A stretch of 64,000 nucleotides of DNA from an uncultured Pelagibacteraceae bacterium (GTDB taxonomy: Bacteria > Pseudomonadota > Alphaproteobacteria > Pelagibacterales > Pelagibacteraceae): assembly GCA_902539445.1 (NCBI GenBank), contig CACBIY010000004.1:1-64000 (forward strand), given 5' to 3'. Below, one piece after another: positions 31,995-40,458 of this stretch. A program made the translations under genes and the position numbers. The number at the start of each line of letters is the position of its first letter. Position 1 is the stretch's first letter. A model generated the notes under the pieces. That model had not been told where the DNA came from, ran no database searches, and worked only from the letters and a program-made list of their open reading frames with translations.

Positions 31995-32357
31995 ATGAAA
32001 GTTTATTTTAATAATTCTTGTAAAATTTGTAAGGCCGAAATTGATCTTTATAAAAAAGAAAAAATAGATGAAATCGATTGGGTTGATATTACAGATAATG
32101 AGTTGGCTGAAAAGGAAACTTCTAAAGATAGTAAACAACTTTTAAGAAGGCTTCATATCAAAGATGGTGACAAAGTTTTAGGAGGTGCAGAGGCGTTTTT
32201 ATTATTATGGAAAAAAATGCCCAAATATAAATTTCTCTATAAATTTTTTAAATTACCAATCATCTTTAATATATTTTCAGTTGTATATGAGATAGTAGCC
32301 TTTTTTCTTTACTTAAAAAATAAAAAGCAACTTAAAAAGTTAACTTGTGAAAAATAA
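31995..32357 (+). CDS. DCC-family (DUF393) thiol-disulfide protein
   Basis: A 120-residue protein with a CKIC motif at 9-12 after a short beta strand (MKVYFNNS), the hallmark of the DCC family, predicted to be thioredoxin-like. The GGAEAFLLLWK segment (59-69) is also typical, and a hydrophobic stretch near 85-105 may contact the membrane. Function is not established. Divergent from tldD over 85 bases, and its end overlaps the convergent 97-residue membrane protein by 18 bases. Confidence 0.8.
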   Translation: MKVYFNNSCKICKAEIDLYKKEKIDEIDWVDITDNELAEKETSKDSKQLLRRLHIKDGDKVLGGAEAFLLLWKKMPKYKFLYKFFKLPIIFNIFSVVYEIVAFFLYLKNKKQLKKLTCEK

Positions 32358-32633
32358 TAAAAATTTACTTAATAAAGACATGGAGGATACAAACATTACT
32401 AAGACTATTGAGTACATTAGTAATATAATTTTATTTTTTTTTCTTCTTAACCTAACAAAATCCTTATCATCCAAATCAGAAATATCTCTCTCGCCGACTA
32501 CTGGATAATCATAAGTAAATCGCCAGGTGCTTTCACCAAGTCTTGGGTCTAAATTATTATAATATGTGATCCACGCAATAATGTATCTGAAAATTAAATA
32601 TAAAATTATTAAAAAGGCAGATCCTAAAATCAT
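32340..32633 (-). CDS. Unknown 97-residue membrane protein
   Basis: I do not recognise this protein. It has a hydrophobic helix at about 3-22, a polar middle with DPRLGESTWRFTYDYP and VGERDISDLDDKDFVR, a basic RRKKNK stretch (66-71), and a second helix at about 72-92. Two helices with a roughly 50-residue loop suggest a small inner-membrane protein. It lies 30 bases downstream of the Lys-rich coiled-coil gene on the same strand and overlaps the DCC gene end. Confidence 0.6.
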   Translation of the reverse strand: MILGSAFLIILYLIFRYIIAWITYYNNLDPRLGESTWRFTYDYPVVGERDISDLDDKDFVRLRRKKNKIILLMYSIVLVMFVSSMSLLSKFLLFFTS

Positions 32634-32663
32634 ACAAGATAATATCTAATTAAATATAAATGT

Positions 32664-33863
32664 TTAATTATTATTTTTGGCTCTTTTCCTTGCAATGAGC
32701 TGTGTTAAAGAGTCTACCATAGTGTCTGAAGCTTTAAAGATGTCCACATTTCTAAACTCATGGGAAAGATTTTTTTCAGGGTTTGTTTTATCCTCAATGA
32801 CAATTCCTTCATCTGGAGAGTTATTTTTGATGTAAATTAATAATAACCACTCATCATCTGATGACTCGTCCCATTTAATAAAAACTTCTCCAGTTTCAAA
32901 TCGTCTATCTATACATCGAAAAATAGACATATCTCGTGTAATATGTCTTTTATTGAGTTGAAATACTAAACTACTTGCGCTTCTGTAAAAACTTTCAAGT
33001 GCAAATTCAACTTTTTGTCTTGCTAATGTATATTCTTTTTCTTTTTCTAATAAGGTTTCTCTGTCTTCGTCACCTTGAAGTTTAACACCTAGCGCCTCAA
33101 CTCTTTCTTTGATTTTTTGATCTCTTAGTAATCTGTATTTTTCTTTAAGTTTGTCGATTCTCTCTTGTAGCCCAGAATAATCTTCTCTTTTTTCTTTTAG
33201 GGAAATTTTCTCAAGTTTTTCTAATTCTTTAACCTCTCTTATTCTGAATTTTTCAATTTGTTTATCTAATCTTAATTGTTTTAAAAATTGTTTTTGCTTT
33301 TCTGCTTGTTCGATTCTTAAAAGCGCTTGTTCTTTTCTTAAGAATAATTTTATATCTTTTGTTCTCTTTTTTTCTAATCTTTCCTCTTCTCTTAGCGTTT
33401 GCTCCCTCAGCTTTAATCTTAAATTTTCTTCTTCTTTTTTCTTCTCTGCTTCTTCAATTTTTTCTTTTCTCTCCCTTTCAATTTTTTCTATTTTTATTCT
33501 TCTTTTTTCATCGGTTTTTAACATCTTGTAATTAGAAATTGTCTCTGAAATCTTGTCAAAAAAACTCTGAATGCTTTTTTCCAAACCAAAATTAAATTTG
33601 AAATTAAATTGTGGTTTGAGAGATAATTGAAATTTAACTAGTTTTAAGACTAGGCTATCTTTCTGTTTTTTTTTTATTTTTGGTTGGTAATTAACTTTTT
33701 TTGGTTTTTTAGACTTATTTTTTTTCTTTTTTTTATTTAATTTATTTTTTCTTTGTTTTTTTGAGCTTTTTCTAATTTTATTTATTTTTCTTTTAGCTCT
33801 CTTAGCTTTATTTTTCTTTTTAGTTTTTGTCTTTTTTTTTGATTTTTTTTGTTTTTTTTTCAT
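32664..33863 (-). CDS. Lys-rich coiled-coil protein, function unknown
   Basis: A 399-residue protein I cannot assign. Residues 1-70 contain 37 Lys and 4 Arg with almost no hydrophobic residues. Residues about 110-290 are charged heptads rich in Glu, Lys, Arg and Leu, a predicted long coiled coil. Residues about 290-399 look like a folded domain, with RDMSIFRCIDRRFETGEVF and DEWLLLIYIKNN stretches. No signal peptide. The basic head suggests contact with nucleic acid, ribosome or membrane phosphates, but this is inference. It is a continuous frame, so not an assembly artefact. The 97-residue membrane protein gene follows, and cfa is upstream. Confidence 0.72.
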   Translation of the reverse strand: MKKKQKKSKKKTKTKKKNKAKRAKRKINKIRKSSKKQRKNKLNKKKKKNKSKKPKKVNYQPKIKKKQKDSLVLKLVKFQLSLKPQFNFKFNFGLEKSIQSFFDKISETISNYKMLKTDEKRRIKIEKIERERKEKIEEAEKKKEEENLRLKLREQTLREEERLEKKRTKDIKLFLRKEQALLRIEQAEKQKQFLKQLRLDKQIEKFRIREVKELEKLEKISLKEKREDYSGLQERIDKLKEKYRLLRDQKIKERVEALGVKLQGDEDRETLLEKEKEYTLARQKVEFALESFYRSASSLVFQLNKRHITRDMSIFRCIDRRFETGEVFIKWDESSDDEWLLLIYIKNNSPDEGIVIEDKTNPEKNLSHEFRNVDIFKASDTMVDSLTQLIARKRAKNNN

Positions 33864-33892
33864 TTCTAAGAAGAAATGACCCTATCAATAAT

Positions 33893-35080
33893 TTATTGAT
33901 AAATATAGTCTCTAGTCACAGGTGTTGAACTATAATTTTTAGTAAGTTGAAATTGATATACAACTTGATCTCCCCACTTGAATGCCATTTCACAACCAGC
34001 AAGATAAAACTCCCACATTCTAAAAAATTTTTCATCAAACATTTGGATAATTTTATCTTTATTTTTTAAGCAATTTTCTTTCCAATGTCTCAACGTGTGT
34101 GCGTAATGAAGCCTTAAAACCTCAATATCTGTTACTATTAAGCCAGCTTTTTCAATAGGGTTGGTTACTTCACTTAAACTTGGAGTATAACCACCAGGAA
34201 AAATATATTTCGTAATCCATGGATGAGGATCTCTTGGAGGATTTACAGATCCAATAGTGTGTATTAGTGAAACCCCGTCTTCTTTCAACATTTTTTCGAT
34301 TTGTTTGAAAAATTTTTTATAAAATTTCCTTCCAACATGTTCGAACATCCCAACACTTACAATTCTGTCAAATTTTTCATTTAACTCTCTATAATCCATT
34401 AGTTTAAACTTAACTTGGTTTTCTAAATTCAATTCTTTAGCTTTTTGGGTACAATAATTAAGTTGGTTCTTTGATAAAGTAATACCAGTTACTTCACATT
34501 GAGCACTTTTGGCTATATCGATGGCAAGTGAACCCCAGCCACATCCAATATCTAAAACTTTTTGATTGGGTTTTATATTTAATTTTTTAATTATGTGTTG
34601 AATTTTATTATTTTGAGCTGTTTCCAAACTGTCATTCTCATTTTTAAAATATGCACAAGAGTACTGTCTTTTTGGATCTAAAAATAAGTCATACAAGTCG
34701 TCCTTAATATCATAATGGTGAGATACATTCATTTTGGATTTTTTAATAAAGTTAAAGTTAGTTAAATATCTATATGATCCTCTTAATTTATTAATTAAAT
34801 AACTGAAAAAGTTTAATTCTCCCCTTCCAAAATTCATTAAGGCAAGATCTAAAAAATCTGTAAGTGTGCCGTTTTCAATTACAATTTCACCGTTGGTATA
34901 TGCTTCGCCAAAATATAAATCAGGATGAAATAACAATTTATAATGAAGATTTTTATTTAAAATTTTTAGTCTAATAGGGTTATTGTCTGGTTCTCCAATA
35001 ATATAGTCTTTAGAATTAGCATCAGTTAATACAAAACCACCTTTTTTAAAAACTTTGTTAAGAAATCTTGCTAATTGCAT
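33893..35080 (-). CDS. cfa: Cyclopropane-fatty-acyl-phospholipid synthase
   Basis: Adds a methylene from SAM across the double bond of phospholipid acyl chains. The 395 residues show HHYDIKDDLYDLFLD (121-135), the QYSCAYF motif (139-145) and the SAM-binding VLDIGCGWGS (175-184). Length is normal. Its ATG is 2 bases from the end of the DapA-like gene upstream, so they share a transcript. Confidence 0.93.
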   Translation of the reverse strand: MQLARFLNKVFKKGGFVLTDANSKDYIIGEPDNNPIRLKILNKNLHYKLLFHPDLYFGEAYTNGEIVIENGTLTDFLDLALMNFGRGELNFFSYLINKLRGSYRYLTNFNFIKKSKMNVSHHYDIKDDLYDLFLDPKRQYSCAYFKNENDSLETAQNNKIQHIIKKLNIKPNQKVLDIGCGWGSLAIDIAKSAQCEVTGITLSKNQLNYCTQKAKELNLENQVKFKLMDYRELNEKFDRIVSVGMFEHVGRKFYKKFFKQIEKMLKEDGVSLIHTIGSVNPPRDPHPWITKYIFPGGYTPSLSEVTNPIEKAGLIVTDIEVLRLHYAHTLRHWKENCLKNKDKIIQMFDEKFFRMWEFYLAGCEMAFKWGDQVVYQFQLTKNYSSTPVTRDYIYQ

Positions 35081-35081
35081 T

Positions 35082-35966
35082 TTATGCTGCCAGGGTTGGT
35101 TTGTTATAAAATTTTAAATCTTTTAATCTATTCATTAATTCCTCTTCATCATTTTTATTTAAGAGACTTAGTGGTGGTAAAATATTTTTGTACATATTGT
35201 CGTTTTGTGCGCAGAAAGTATGTAAACTAGAAATTAGATTATATTTATCAAAGGTGCTTCTCACATCGCATAACTTATCATTATATAATTGTTTTTTTCC
35301 TGCAAAAAAATCATCATAAACTTGCCTAGATAATTCTGCTGTAACGTTGCAAGTTGCAGTTATTATACCAGAACATCCTAATTCCAATCCTTTTAACAAT
35401 TTAATTTCTGAACCGGGTAAAATTGAAAAATTTTTAAGTTTTAAATTTTCATATAAATTGTAAGAGCTATCTTTTACCCCAACTATTTGTTTTGGAAATT
35501 TATTAACAAGTGTCTCTACACACTTCAAACTAAATTTATAACCACTAAGTTTTTCAAAATTATAAAGAATAATTTTACAATCTGGCACTGAATTAATTAT
35601 TCTAGAATAAAAATCCAAAACCTCTGTATCACCATAATTATAATAAGCGGGAGGCATAATTAAAAATTTATTTAGATTCAATGAAATTGCTATCCTCATA
35701 AAATTTATTGTTTCACCTAAAGAGTTAAGACCTGTGCCAATTATATGTTTATCTTGATATTTGCTTTTTGAGAGATTGTTAAGTAAGTCAATTTTTTCTG
35801 AAATAGGTATTAATTGAGACTGACCCGTGCTGCCAAAGATTACAGTGCCATGACAACCTTGATCAATAAGCTTCTCAGCATGCATTATTGTTTTTTCAAC
35901 ATTCAGGCTTAAATCATTGTTAAGCACTGACATTGAAGCAGCAAAAATTCCACTTATTTTTGTCAT
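35082..35966 (-). CDS. DapA-family (DHDPS/NAL) aldolase or lyase
   Basis: A 294-residue (beta/alpha)8 barrel of the dihydrodipicolinate synthase / N-acetylneuraminate lyase superfamily. The Schiff-base Lys165 lies in VGVKDSS and the conserved Tyr135 in LYNFE. The motif that reads GTTGE in true DHDPS is GSTGQ here (45-49). With no lysine genes nearby, a sugar-acid aldolase or lyase is as likely as lysine synthesis. It is divergent from the GT9 gene and leads into cfa. Confidence 0.8.
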   Translation of the reverse strand: MTKISGIFAASMSVLNNDLSLNVEKTIMHAEKLIDQGCHGTVIFGSTGQSQLIPISEKIDLLNNLSKSKYQDKHIIGTGLNSLGETINFMRIAISLNLNKFLIMPPAYYNYGDTEVLDFYSRIINSVPDCKIILYNFEKLSGYKFSLKCVETLVNKFPKQIVGVKDSSYNLYENLKLKNFSILPGSEIKLLKGLELGCSGIITATCNVTAELSRQVYDDFFAGKKQLYNDKLCDVRSTFDKYNLISSLHTFCAQNDNMYKNILPPLSLLNKNDEEELMNRLKDLKFYNKPTLAA

Positions 35967-36014
35967 AATAAAAATTTATATAAAAATATACTCAGTAAAG
36001 TTTATAAATACTAT

Positions 36015-36977
36015 ATGAAAATATTAGCAGTTCAGAGCAGAATGGGTATTGGAGATACCGTAATTTTCTTACCATTTATGAAGGCTTTGTTCAAAAAATT
36101 TAATTCACCAATTAGTATATTGGTAAAAGAAAACTCTAAAGCCAATCAATATTTACACCAGACAAAATATATTGATAAAATTCTTACTCTAGAAAGAGAT
36201 AATAAAACAAATAATAGACATGGTGGTTTTTTTGGTATTTTTAAATTAGCAAACGATTTAAAAAAATATAAATTTGATAAAATTTTTATTTTTAATTCAT
36301 CTCTGAGATTTAACTTAGTTGCTAAGATATCTGGTATTCCACAAATTTACCAATATCCATTATTCGCAAAAAACAAACAACATATAATTGAGGCTCCTAA
36401 AAAATTTTTAAAAGAAAATTTAAATTTAGACATTAATGAAGATCCTGAAGTACAAATTGATAATGATTCAATTTCTAAAGCAGCACAAAAATTTCAGATA
36501 GACAAAAATACCACAAATATTCTCTTGGGCATAGGCGGTTCTGGACCTACAAAAAGAATTCCCGCGAAAACTTTCTTAAGTGTAATTGATAAAATATCAA
36601 ATATAAAAGATTGCAGATTTTTTCTTGCAACAGGTAAGGCAACTGAAGAACAGGAAGTATTAAACGAAATTTTACAGTCTAAATTTAAGAATTTTTGTAC
36701 TCGTTTAGATAATTTTACTATCAGTGAAATTTTACCATTAATTAAGAATTGTAATGTATCCATTTGTAATGATTCGAGCTTTAGTCATTTATCCTCAGCT
36801 TTAGGTATTAAAACAATTACTTTAATGGCCGATACTCCCTTAATTTATGGAAATTATAGCTCAAGAATGTTCCCAATAATTCCAGAGGGAGAAAGCACAG
36901 TCACGCATAATACTTTGGGTAAAGATAAAATTAATCCACAAAAAATTTTTGAGAGATTTTTAGAGATTATTGCTTAA
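36015..36977 (+). CDS. Glycosyltransferase family 9 (heptosyltransferase-like)
   Basis: A 320-residue GT-B enzyme. The N-terminus MKILAVQSRMGIGDTV has the conserved GD pair (Asp14), and the C-terminal sugar-nucleotide site includes NDSSFSHLSSALG and a preceding GGSGPTKR. Family members add heptose or related sugars to LPS cores; the sugar here is unknown. It overlaps the convergent J-protein gene by 4 bases. Confidence 0.87.
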   Translation: MKILAVQSRMGIGDTVIFLPFMKALFKKFNSPISILVKENSKANQYLHQTKYIDKILTLERDNKTNNRHGGFFGIFKLANDLKKYKFDKIFIFNSSLRFNLVAKISGIPQIYQYPLFAKNKQHIIEAPKKFLKENLNLDINEDPEVQIDNDSISKAAQKFQIDKNTTNILLGIGGSGPTKRIPAKTFLSVIDKISNIKDCRFFLATGKATEEQEVLNEILQSKFKNFCTRLDNFTISEILPLIKNCNVSICNDSSFSHLSSALGIKTITLMADTPLIYGNYSSRMFPIIPEGESTVTHNTLGKDKINPQKIFERFLEIIA

Positions 36978-37477
36978 GAAATATCGTTTAGCACAATATC
37001 TTTAGCCTCATTCACAATTGAAGATAATCTTGAAGTTTCAGGAGATATGTCAGGATGAATCTTTTTTTGGATTTTTATATATGCTTTATTAACATCTTCT
37101 TTGGTTACTTTTTTATTCATATCTAAATTTAAAATCTTATATGCCTCTGAAACTGATATAGACGATACGTTATTGGTACCTGCTTGGTTAAAAGAAAAGC
37201 GACCGGATCTTCTTAATGTCTGAATAAGTCTAAAAAGAGAAATTAATTGAAAAATAGATAAACCTTTTAATTTTAATAAAGCTAAACTTGCCAAAGTAAG
37301 AGGTAGGGTTAATAAAAATTTTCCGCCAATAGCAAACAATACTGCTAAAGCAAATAATCCCAATATAATAAAAAATCTTAGGCCTTTTGAAATTTTCCTA
37401 GATGAAATGTTGGTTATTAAACGTAATAGAAAATAAAAAATGGTTAATATAACCACTGTATAAATTATTATATTCAT
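36974..37477 (-). CDS. Membrane-anchored J-domain protein (Tim14/Pam18-like)
   Basis: A 167-residue protein with hydrophobic helices at about 4-22 and 34-68, and a C-terminal J domain carrying HPD at 141-143 (KIHPDISP). A J domain placed at the very C-terminus after N-terminal membrane anchors is the layout of mitochondrial Tim14/Pam18 and its alphaproteobacterial homologues. It should activate a DnaK-type Hsp70 at the membrane. I use the ATG at 37477; the longer frame needs a GTG at 37504 and would overlap the divergent peptidase start. Confidence 0.8.
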   Translation of the reverse strand: MNIIIYTVVILTIFYFLLRLITNISSRKISKGLRFFIILGLFALAVLFAIGGKFLLTLPLTLASLALLKLKGLSIFQLISLFRLIQTLRRSGRFSFNQAGTNNVSSISVSEAYKILNLDMNKKVTKEDVNKAYIKIQKKIHPDISPETSRLSSIVNEAKDIVLNDIS

Positions 37478-37491
37478 ATATTTTTGATCTG

Positions 37492-39567
37492 ATGAAAATA
37501 CCACAACTTAAAAAAAAACCAGAGCTTAAATCTTGTCACAATACCACGTGGGAAGATAATTATAGTTGGATCCATCAGGATAATATTCTCGAGGTTTTAA
37601 AAGATAGTTCCAAGCTACTTCCAGATGTAAGGAAATATCTTGAAGAAGAAAACAATTTTACAGAGCATAATTTAAAAGACACAAAAAAATGTCAGAAAAT
37701 CTTATTTGATGAAATTAAAGGTAGAATAAAGTTAGATGATGAATCATTAAAATTTAAAGACAAAGAATATGAATATTGGACTAAAACAACTGCGGTAGGA
37801 AATTATTCAATAAAACTTAGAAAGAAGATTGGAAGTAGTGCAGTTGAAGAATTTTGGAATGGTGATGTAGAAAAAGAAAAATTAAAAACTGAATATTTCG
37901 GGGTGGGTGATTTAGAGGTAAGTTATAATGACAAACTTTTAGGTTATTCTTTAGACTTAAAAGGATCAGAATATTATACAATTTACATAAGAAATATTGC
38001 TTCAGAAAAATTAGTCACCGAAAAAATAGAAGAAACAAGTGGAAGTATTACTTTTAGTTTGGACGACCAATATTTTTTTTACTCAAAGCTTGATGAATTT
38101 CATAGACCAAGAAAAATATTTAGACACAAAATTGGATCATCAGTCAAAGATGATGAGCTTGTTTTTGAAGAGAAAAGTGAAGCATTTACTGTGGGCATAA
38201 GTTTGAGTTCAGACGAAAAATATTTTTTTATAACAACATCAGATCACAATACTTCCGAACAATACTACTTTGAAGTAACAGAAAAAAAACCAAAACCAAA
38301 ATTAATTAAAAAAAGAAAAAAAGGTGTAATTTATTCAGTCAATTCTTGGGGTGGATATTTTTATTGTCATACTAATGATGATGCTGAGGATTTCAAAATC
38401 GAAAGATGTGATGATTTATCAAATCAAAAGTGGGAAATTTATATAGCTGCCAAAGAGGAGGTTTTAATTGGAGGATTAATATTTTTAAACGATTGGATTA
38501 TCAGAGGAGAAAAATCAAATGCATTAGGAAAATTATTTGTAAGAAATAAACAAACAGGAATCGAGGAAGAATTAAAATTTACTAACGAATCTGTGATTGT
38601 GCCTAGTGTTTCATTAATACAAAGAAATAAAGATACTGACTTAGTTTACTTGTCATACTCGTCCCCAAAAACACCAGGTAAAACTTATTTATACAATTTA
38701 AAAACAAAAGAAAAAAAATTAGTAAAAGAACAAGAAATCCCATCTGGTCATAATCCAGATGATTATATAGTCGAAAGACTAGAGTGCCCTTCTCATGATG
38801 GAAGATTAGTTCCACTTACAATTACCAGACACAAAAAAACAAAAATTAATGGTTCAGCAAATTTACTTTTATATGGCTATGGGTCATACGGAAGTTCAAT
38901 GACTCCAGATTTTTCCTCAACTAGATTGAGTTTAATTGACAGAGATATTATTTGGGTAACTGCACATATTAGAGGGGGAATGGAAAAAGGAATGAAATGG
39001 TGGAAAGAAGGAAAGCTTCTAAATAAAAAAAATACATTTGAAGATTATATACACGTAGCAAAGTTTTTGATTGAAAAAGGATATTCATCGAAAGGAAAAA
39101 TTATTGGTATGGGTGGATCAGCTGGTGGTTTGTTAATGGGAGCAGTAGTCAATCAATCCCCAGAATTATTTCTTGGAATTGTTATGGCAGTACCGTTTGT
39201 TGACTCATTAACAACTAACTTGGATCATTCTTTGCCCCTTACTGTTGGGGAATTTGATGAATTCGGAAATGCAAAAGATAAGAAAGACCATTTTGATTAT
39301 ATTTATTCATATGCTCCATATAATAATATAAAAAAAATGGATTACCCTCACATGTTAATTACCACAAGCTTAAGTGATAATAGAGTGCTATTCGATGAAC
39401 CAGCAAAATTTACAGCCAAACTTAGAGATTTAAAAACTGATAATAATTTGCTTTTGTTAAAAACTGAAATGAACGCAGGCCACGGAGGTAAATCAGGTAG
39501 AGATGGTGCCATTGAAGAAATAGCTTTTGACTACGCATTTATTTTAAAGATCTCTGAAAAAATTTAA
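37492..39567 (+). CDS. ptrB: Prolyl oligopeptidase family serine peptidase (oligopeptidase B-like)
   Basis: An S9-family peptidase of 691 residues with an N-terminal beta-propeller and a C-terminal alpha/beta-hydrolase domain. The triad is Ser543 (GGSAGG), Asp629 (SDNRV) and His664 (AGHGG). It is close to oligopeptidase B, which cuts after basic residues in short peptides; I see no signal peptide, so probably cytoplasmic. The start is 14 bases from the divergent J-protein start. Confidence 0.9.
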   Translation: MKIPQLKKKPELKSCHNTTWEDNYSWIHQDNILEVLKDSSKLLPDVRKYLEEENNFTEHNLKDTKKCQKILFDEIKGRIKLDDESLKFKDKEYEYWTKTTAVGNYSIKLRKKIGSSAVEEFWNGDVEKEKLKTEYFGVGDLEVSYNDKLLGYSLDLKGSEYYTIYIRNIASEKLVTEKIEETSGSITFSLDDQYFFYSKLDEFHRPRKIFRHKIGSSVKDDELVFEEKSEAFTVGISLSSDEKYFFITTSDHNTSEQYYFEVTEKKPKPKLIKKRKKGVIYSVNSWGGYFYCHTNDDAEDFKIERCDDLSNQKWEIYIAAKEEVLIGGLIFLNDWIIRGEKSNALGKLFVRNKQTGIEEELKFTNESVIVPSVSLIQRNKDTDLVYLSYSSPKTPGKTYLYNLKTKEKKLVKEQEIPSGHNPDDYIVERLECPSHDGRLVPLTITRHKKTKINGSANLLLYGYGSYGSSMTPDFSSTRLSLIDRDIIWVTAHIRGGMEKGMKWWKEGKLLNKKNTFEDYIHVAKFLIEKGYSSKGKIIGMGGSAGGLLMGAVVNQSPELFLGIVMAVPFVDSLTTNLDHSLPLTVGEFDEFGNAKDKKDHFDYIYSYAPYNNIKKMDYPHMLITTSLSDNRVLFDEPAKFTAKLRDLKTDNNLLLLKTEMNAGHGGKSGRDGAIEEIAFDYAFILKISEKI

Positions 39568-39576
39568 ATTTGATAT

Positions 39577-39604
39577 CTTGAAAAAAAACAAATAATTCCC
39601 ATAT
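39577..39604 (+). promoter_or_regulatory. Heat-shock sigma (RpoH)-type promoter of hsp20
   Basis: CTTGAAA at 39577-39583, 13 bases, then TCCCATAT at 39597-39604. It matches the sigma-32 consensus -10 (CCCCATNT) at all but one specified base and has the same spacer as the groESL promoter at 22693. Transcription would start near 39611, right at the first leader hairpin. Confidence 0.78.
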
Positions 39605-39611
39605 AAATAAC

Positions 39612-39662
39612 GTTGGTCGCCTAATGGGGCTAACAATAAATAAACTTGCTTAACAAAGGAGG
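39612..39662 (+). promoter_or_regulatory. ROSE-like RNA thermometer in the hsp20 leader
   Basis: Two hairpins lie between the predicted start and the ATG. The first pairs 39612-39618 with 39628-39634 (seven pairs with two wobbles). The second pairs CTTGCT (39645-39650) with AGGAGG (39657-39662) across a TAACAA loop, leaving one G opposite G. UUGCU facing the AGGA of the Shine-Dalgarno is the core signature of ROSE thermometers, which control small heat-shock genes in proteobacteria. Reading the motif is direct; the thermometer function is inference. Confidence 0.6.
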
Positions 39663-39667
39663 ATATT

Positions 39668-40114
39668 ATGACAAGTAAGGATTTATCTATATTCAACTCA
39701 CTAAGACCTTTTTCAATTGGTTTTGACGATATGTTTGACCAATTTGAAAATATGCTTGGTAATGGTTCTTTGACTATGCAGTCAAACTACCCGCCTTATA
39801 ACATCAGAAAAACTGGTAAGGATAACTATGCAATTGAAGTTGCTTTAGCTGGTTTTAATAAAAACGATGTTGAAGTTGAGTTTGAAGATAATTTATTAAC
39901 TGTAAGAACTAAACAAGTTAATAAATCTGAAAATAATAATGCTGATGGAGAAATAATTCACAAAGGTATTTCTCAAAGACAATTTGCCAGATCATTTACT
40001 ATAGCTGATGATGTGAAAGTTAATGGTGCTGAATTAAAAGATGGTCTTTTAACAATATCTTGTGAGAGGATTGTTCCAGAGCATAAAAAAAGAAAACTTA
40101 TTGAAATTAAATAA
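39668..40114 (+). CDS. Small heat-shock protein Hsp20
   Basis: An alpha-crystallin-domain chaperone of 148 residues that holds unfolding proteins. The domain spans about 35-140, with NGAELKDGLLTIS near the end and a C-terminal IEI (I-x-I) motif that docks neighbouring subunits. The ribosome-binding site AAAGGAGG (39655-39662) is the strongest in the window and is paired in the ROSE-like hairpin. It has its own RpoH-type promoter and appears monocistronic. Confidence 0.95.
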   Translation: MTSKDLSIFNSLRPFSIGFDDMFDQFENMLGNGSLTMQSNYPPYNIRKTGKDNYAIEVALAGFNKNDVEVEFEDNLLTVRTKQVNKSENNNADGEIIHKGISQRQFARSFTIADDVKVNGAELKDGLLTISCERIVPEHKKRKLIEIK

Positions 40115-40126
40115 GTATACCTTGCT

Positions 40127-40147
40127 TGCGGAGATAAATTCTCCGCA
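40127..40147. terminator. GC-rich hairpin between hsp20 and a convergent lipoprotein gene
   Basis: TGCGGAG (40127-40133) and CTCCGCA (40141-40147) form a seven-pair stem with an ATAAATT loop. No long T run follows on either strand, so it may act as a weak bidirectional terminator or a 3' stabilising hairpin. It stands out in AT-rich surroundings. Confidence 0.6.
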
Positions 40148-40152
40148 GGTAA

Positions 40153-40458
40153 TCAAAAGCAACCGTTAGAAACAAATCCAATAACAATCAATTTTGCGTT
40201 TACTTCAAACCTTCTTTCGCAAGGTATTCCGTATTTTTTTGTGTTATAAACTAAAACTAAATTTCCTTTCTCATTTTTAAAATCTTCATCTGGACTACCT
40301 AAGCTGCTTTTTAAATCCTGAGAGGACTTACCTATAAATGCACTTAATTTTTTATTTTCCTTTTCAACAATAGCGTCAGTTTTTTGCTTAATTGTCTGAC
40401 AACCTAATAAAGAAAATATTATAAATACACTTAAAATTGAGATCTTAATTTTTTTCAT
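40153..40458 (-). CDS. Small lipoprotein, function unknown
   Basis: A 101-residue protein with a lipoprotein signal: basic start, hydrophobic core and lipobox LLGC with Cys20. The mature part has a FIGKSSQDLKSSLGSPDED segment, like the small SmpA/OmlA-type repeat in which a Gly-x-Pro turn follows a helix, and two further Cys near the end. I cannot name a function. It is convergent with hsp20 across the hairpin at 40127-40147. Confidence 0.7.
   Translation of the reverse strand: MKKIKISILSVFIIFSLLGCQTIKQKTDAIVEKENKKLSAFIGKSSQDLKSSLGSPDEDFKNEKGNLVLVYNTKKYGIPCERRFEVNAKLIVIGFVSNGCF

Noticed and set aside
33660-33863. Simple-sequence repeat or assembly error in the T-rich stretch
   Set aside because: It reads as an uninterrupted frame with varied Lys, Arg, Asn and Ser codons and no fixed repeat unit.
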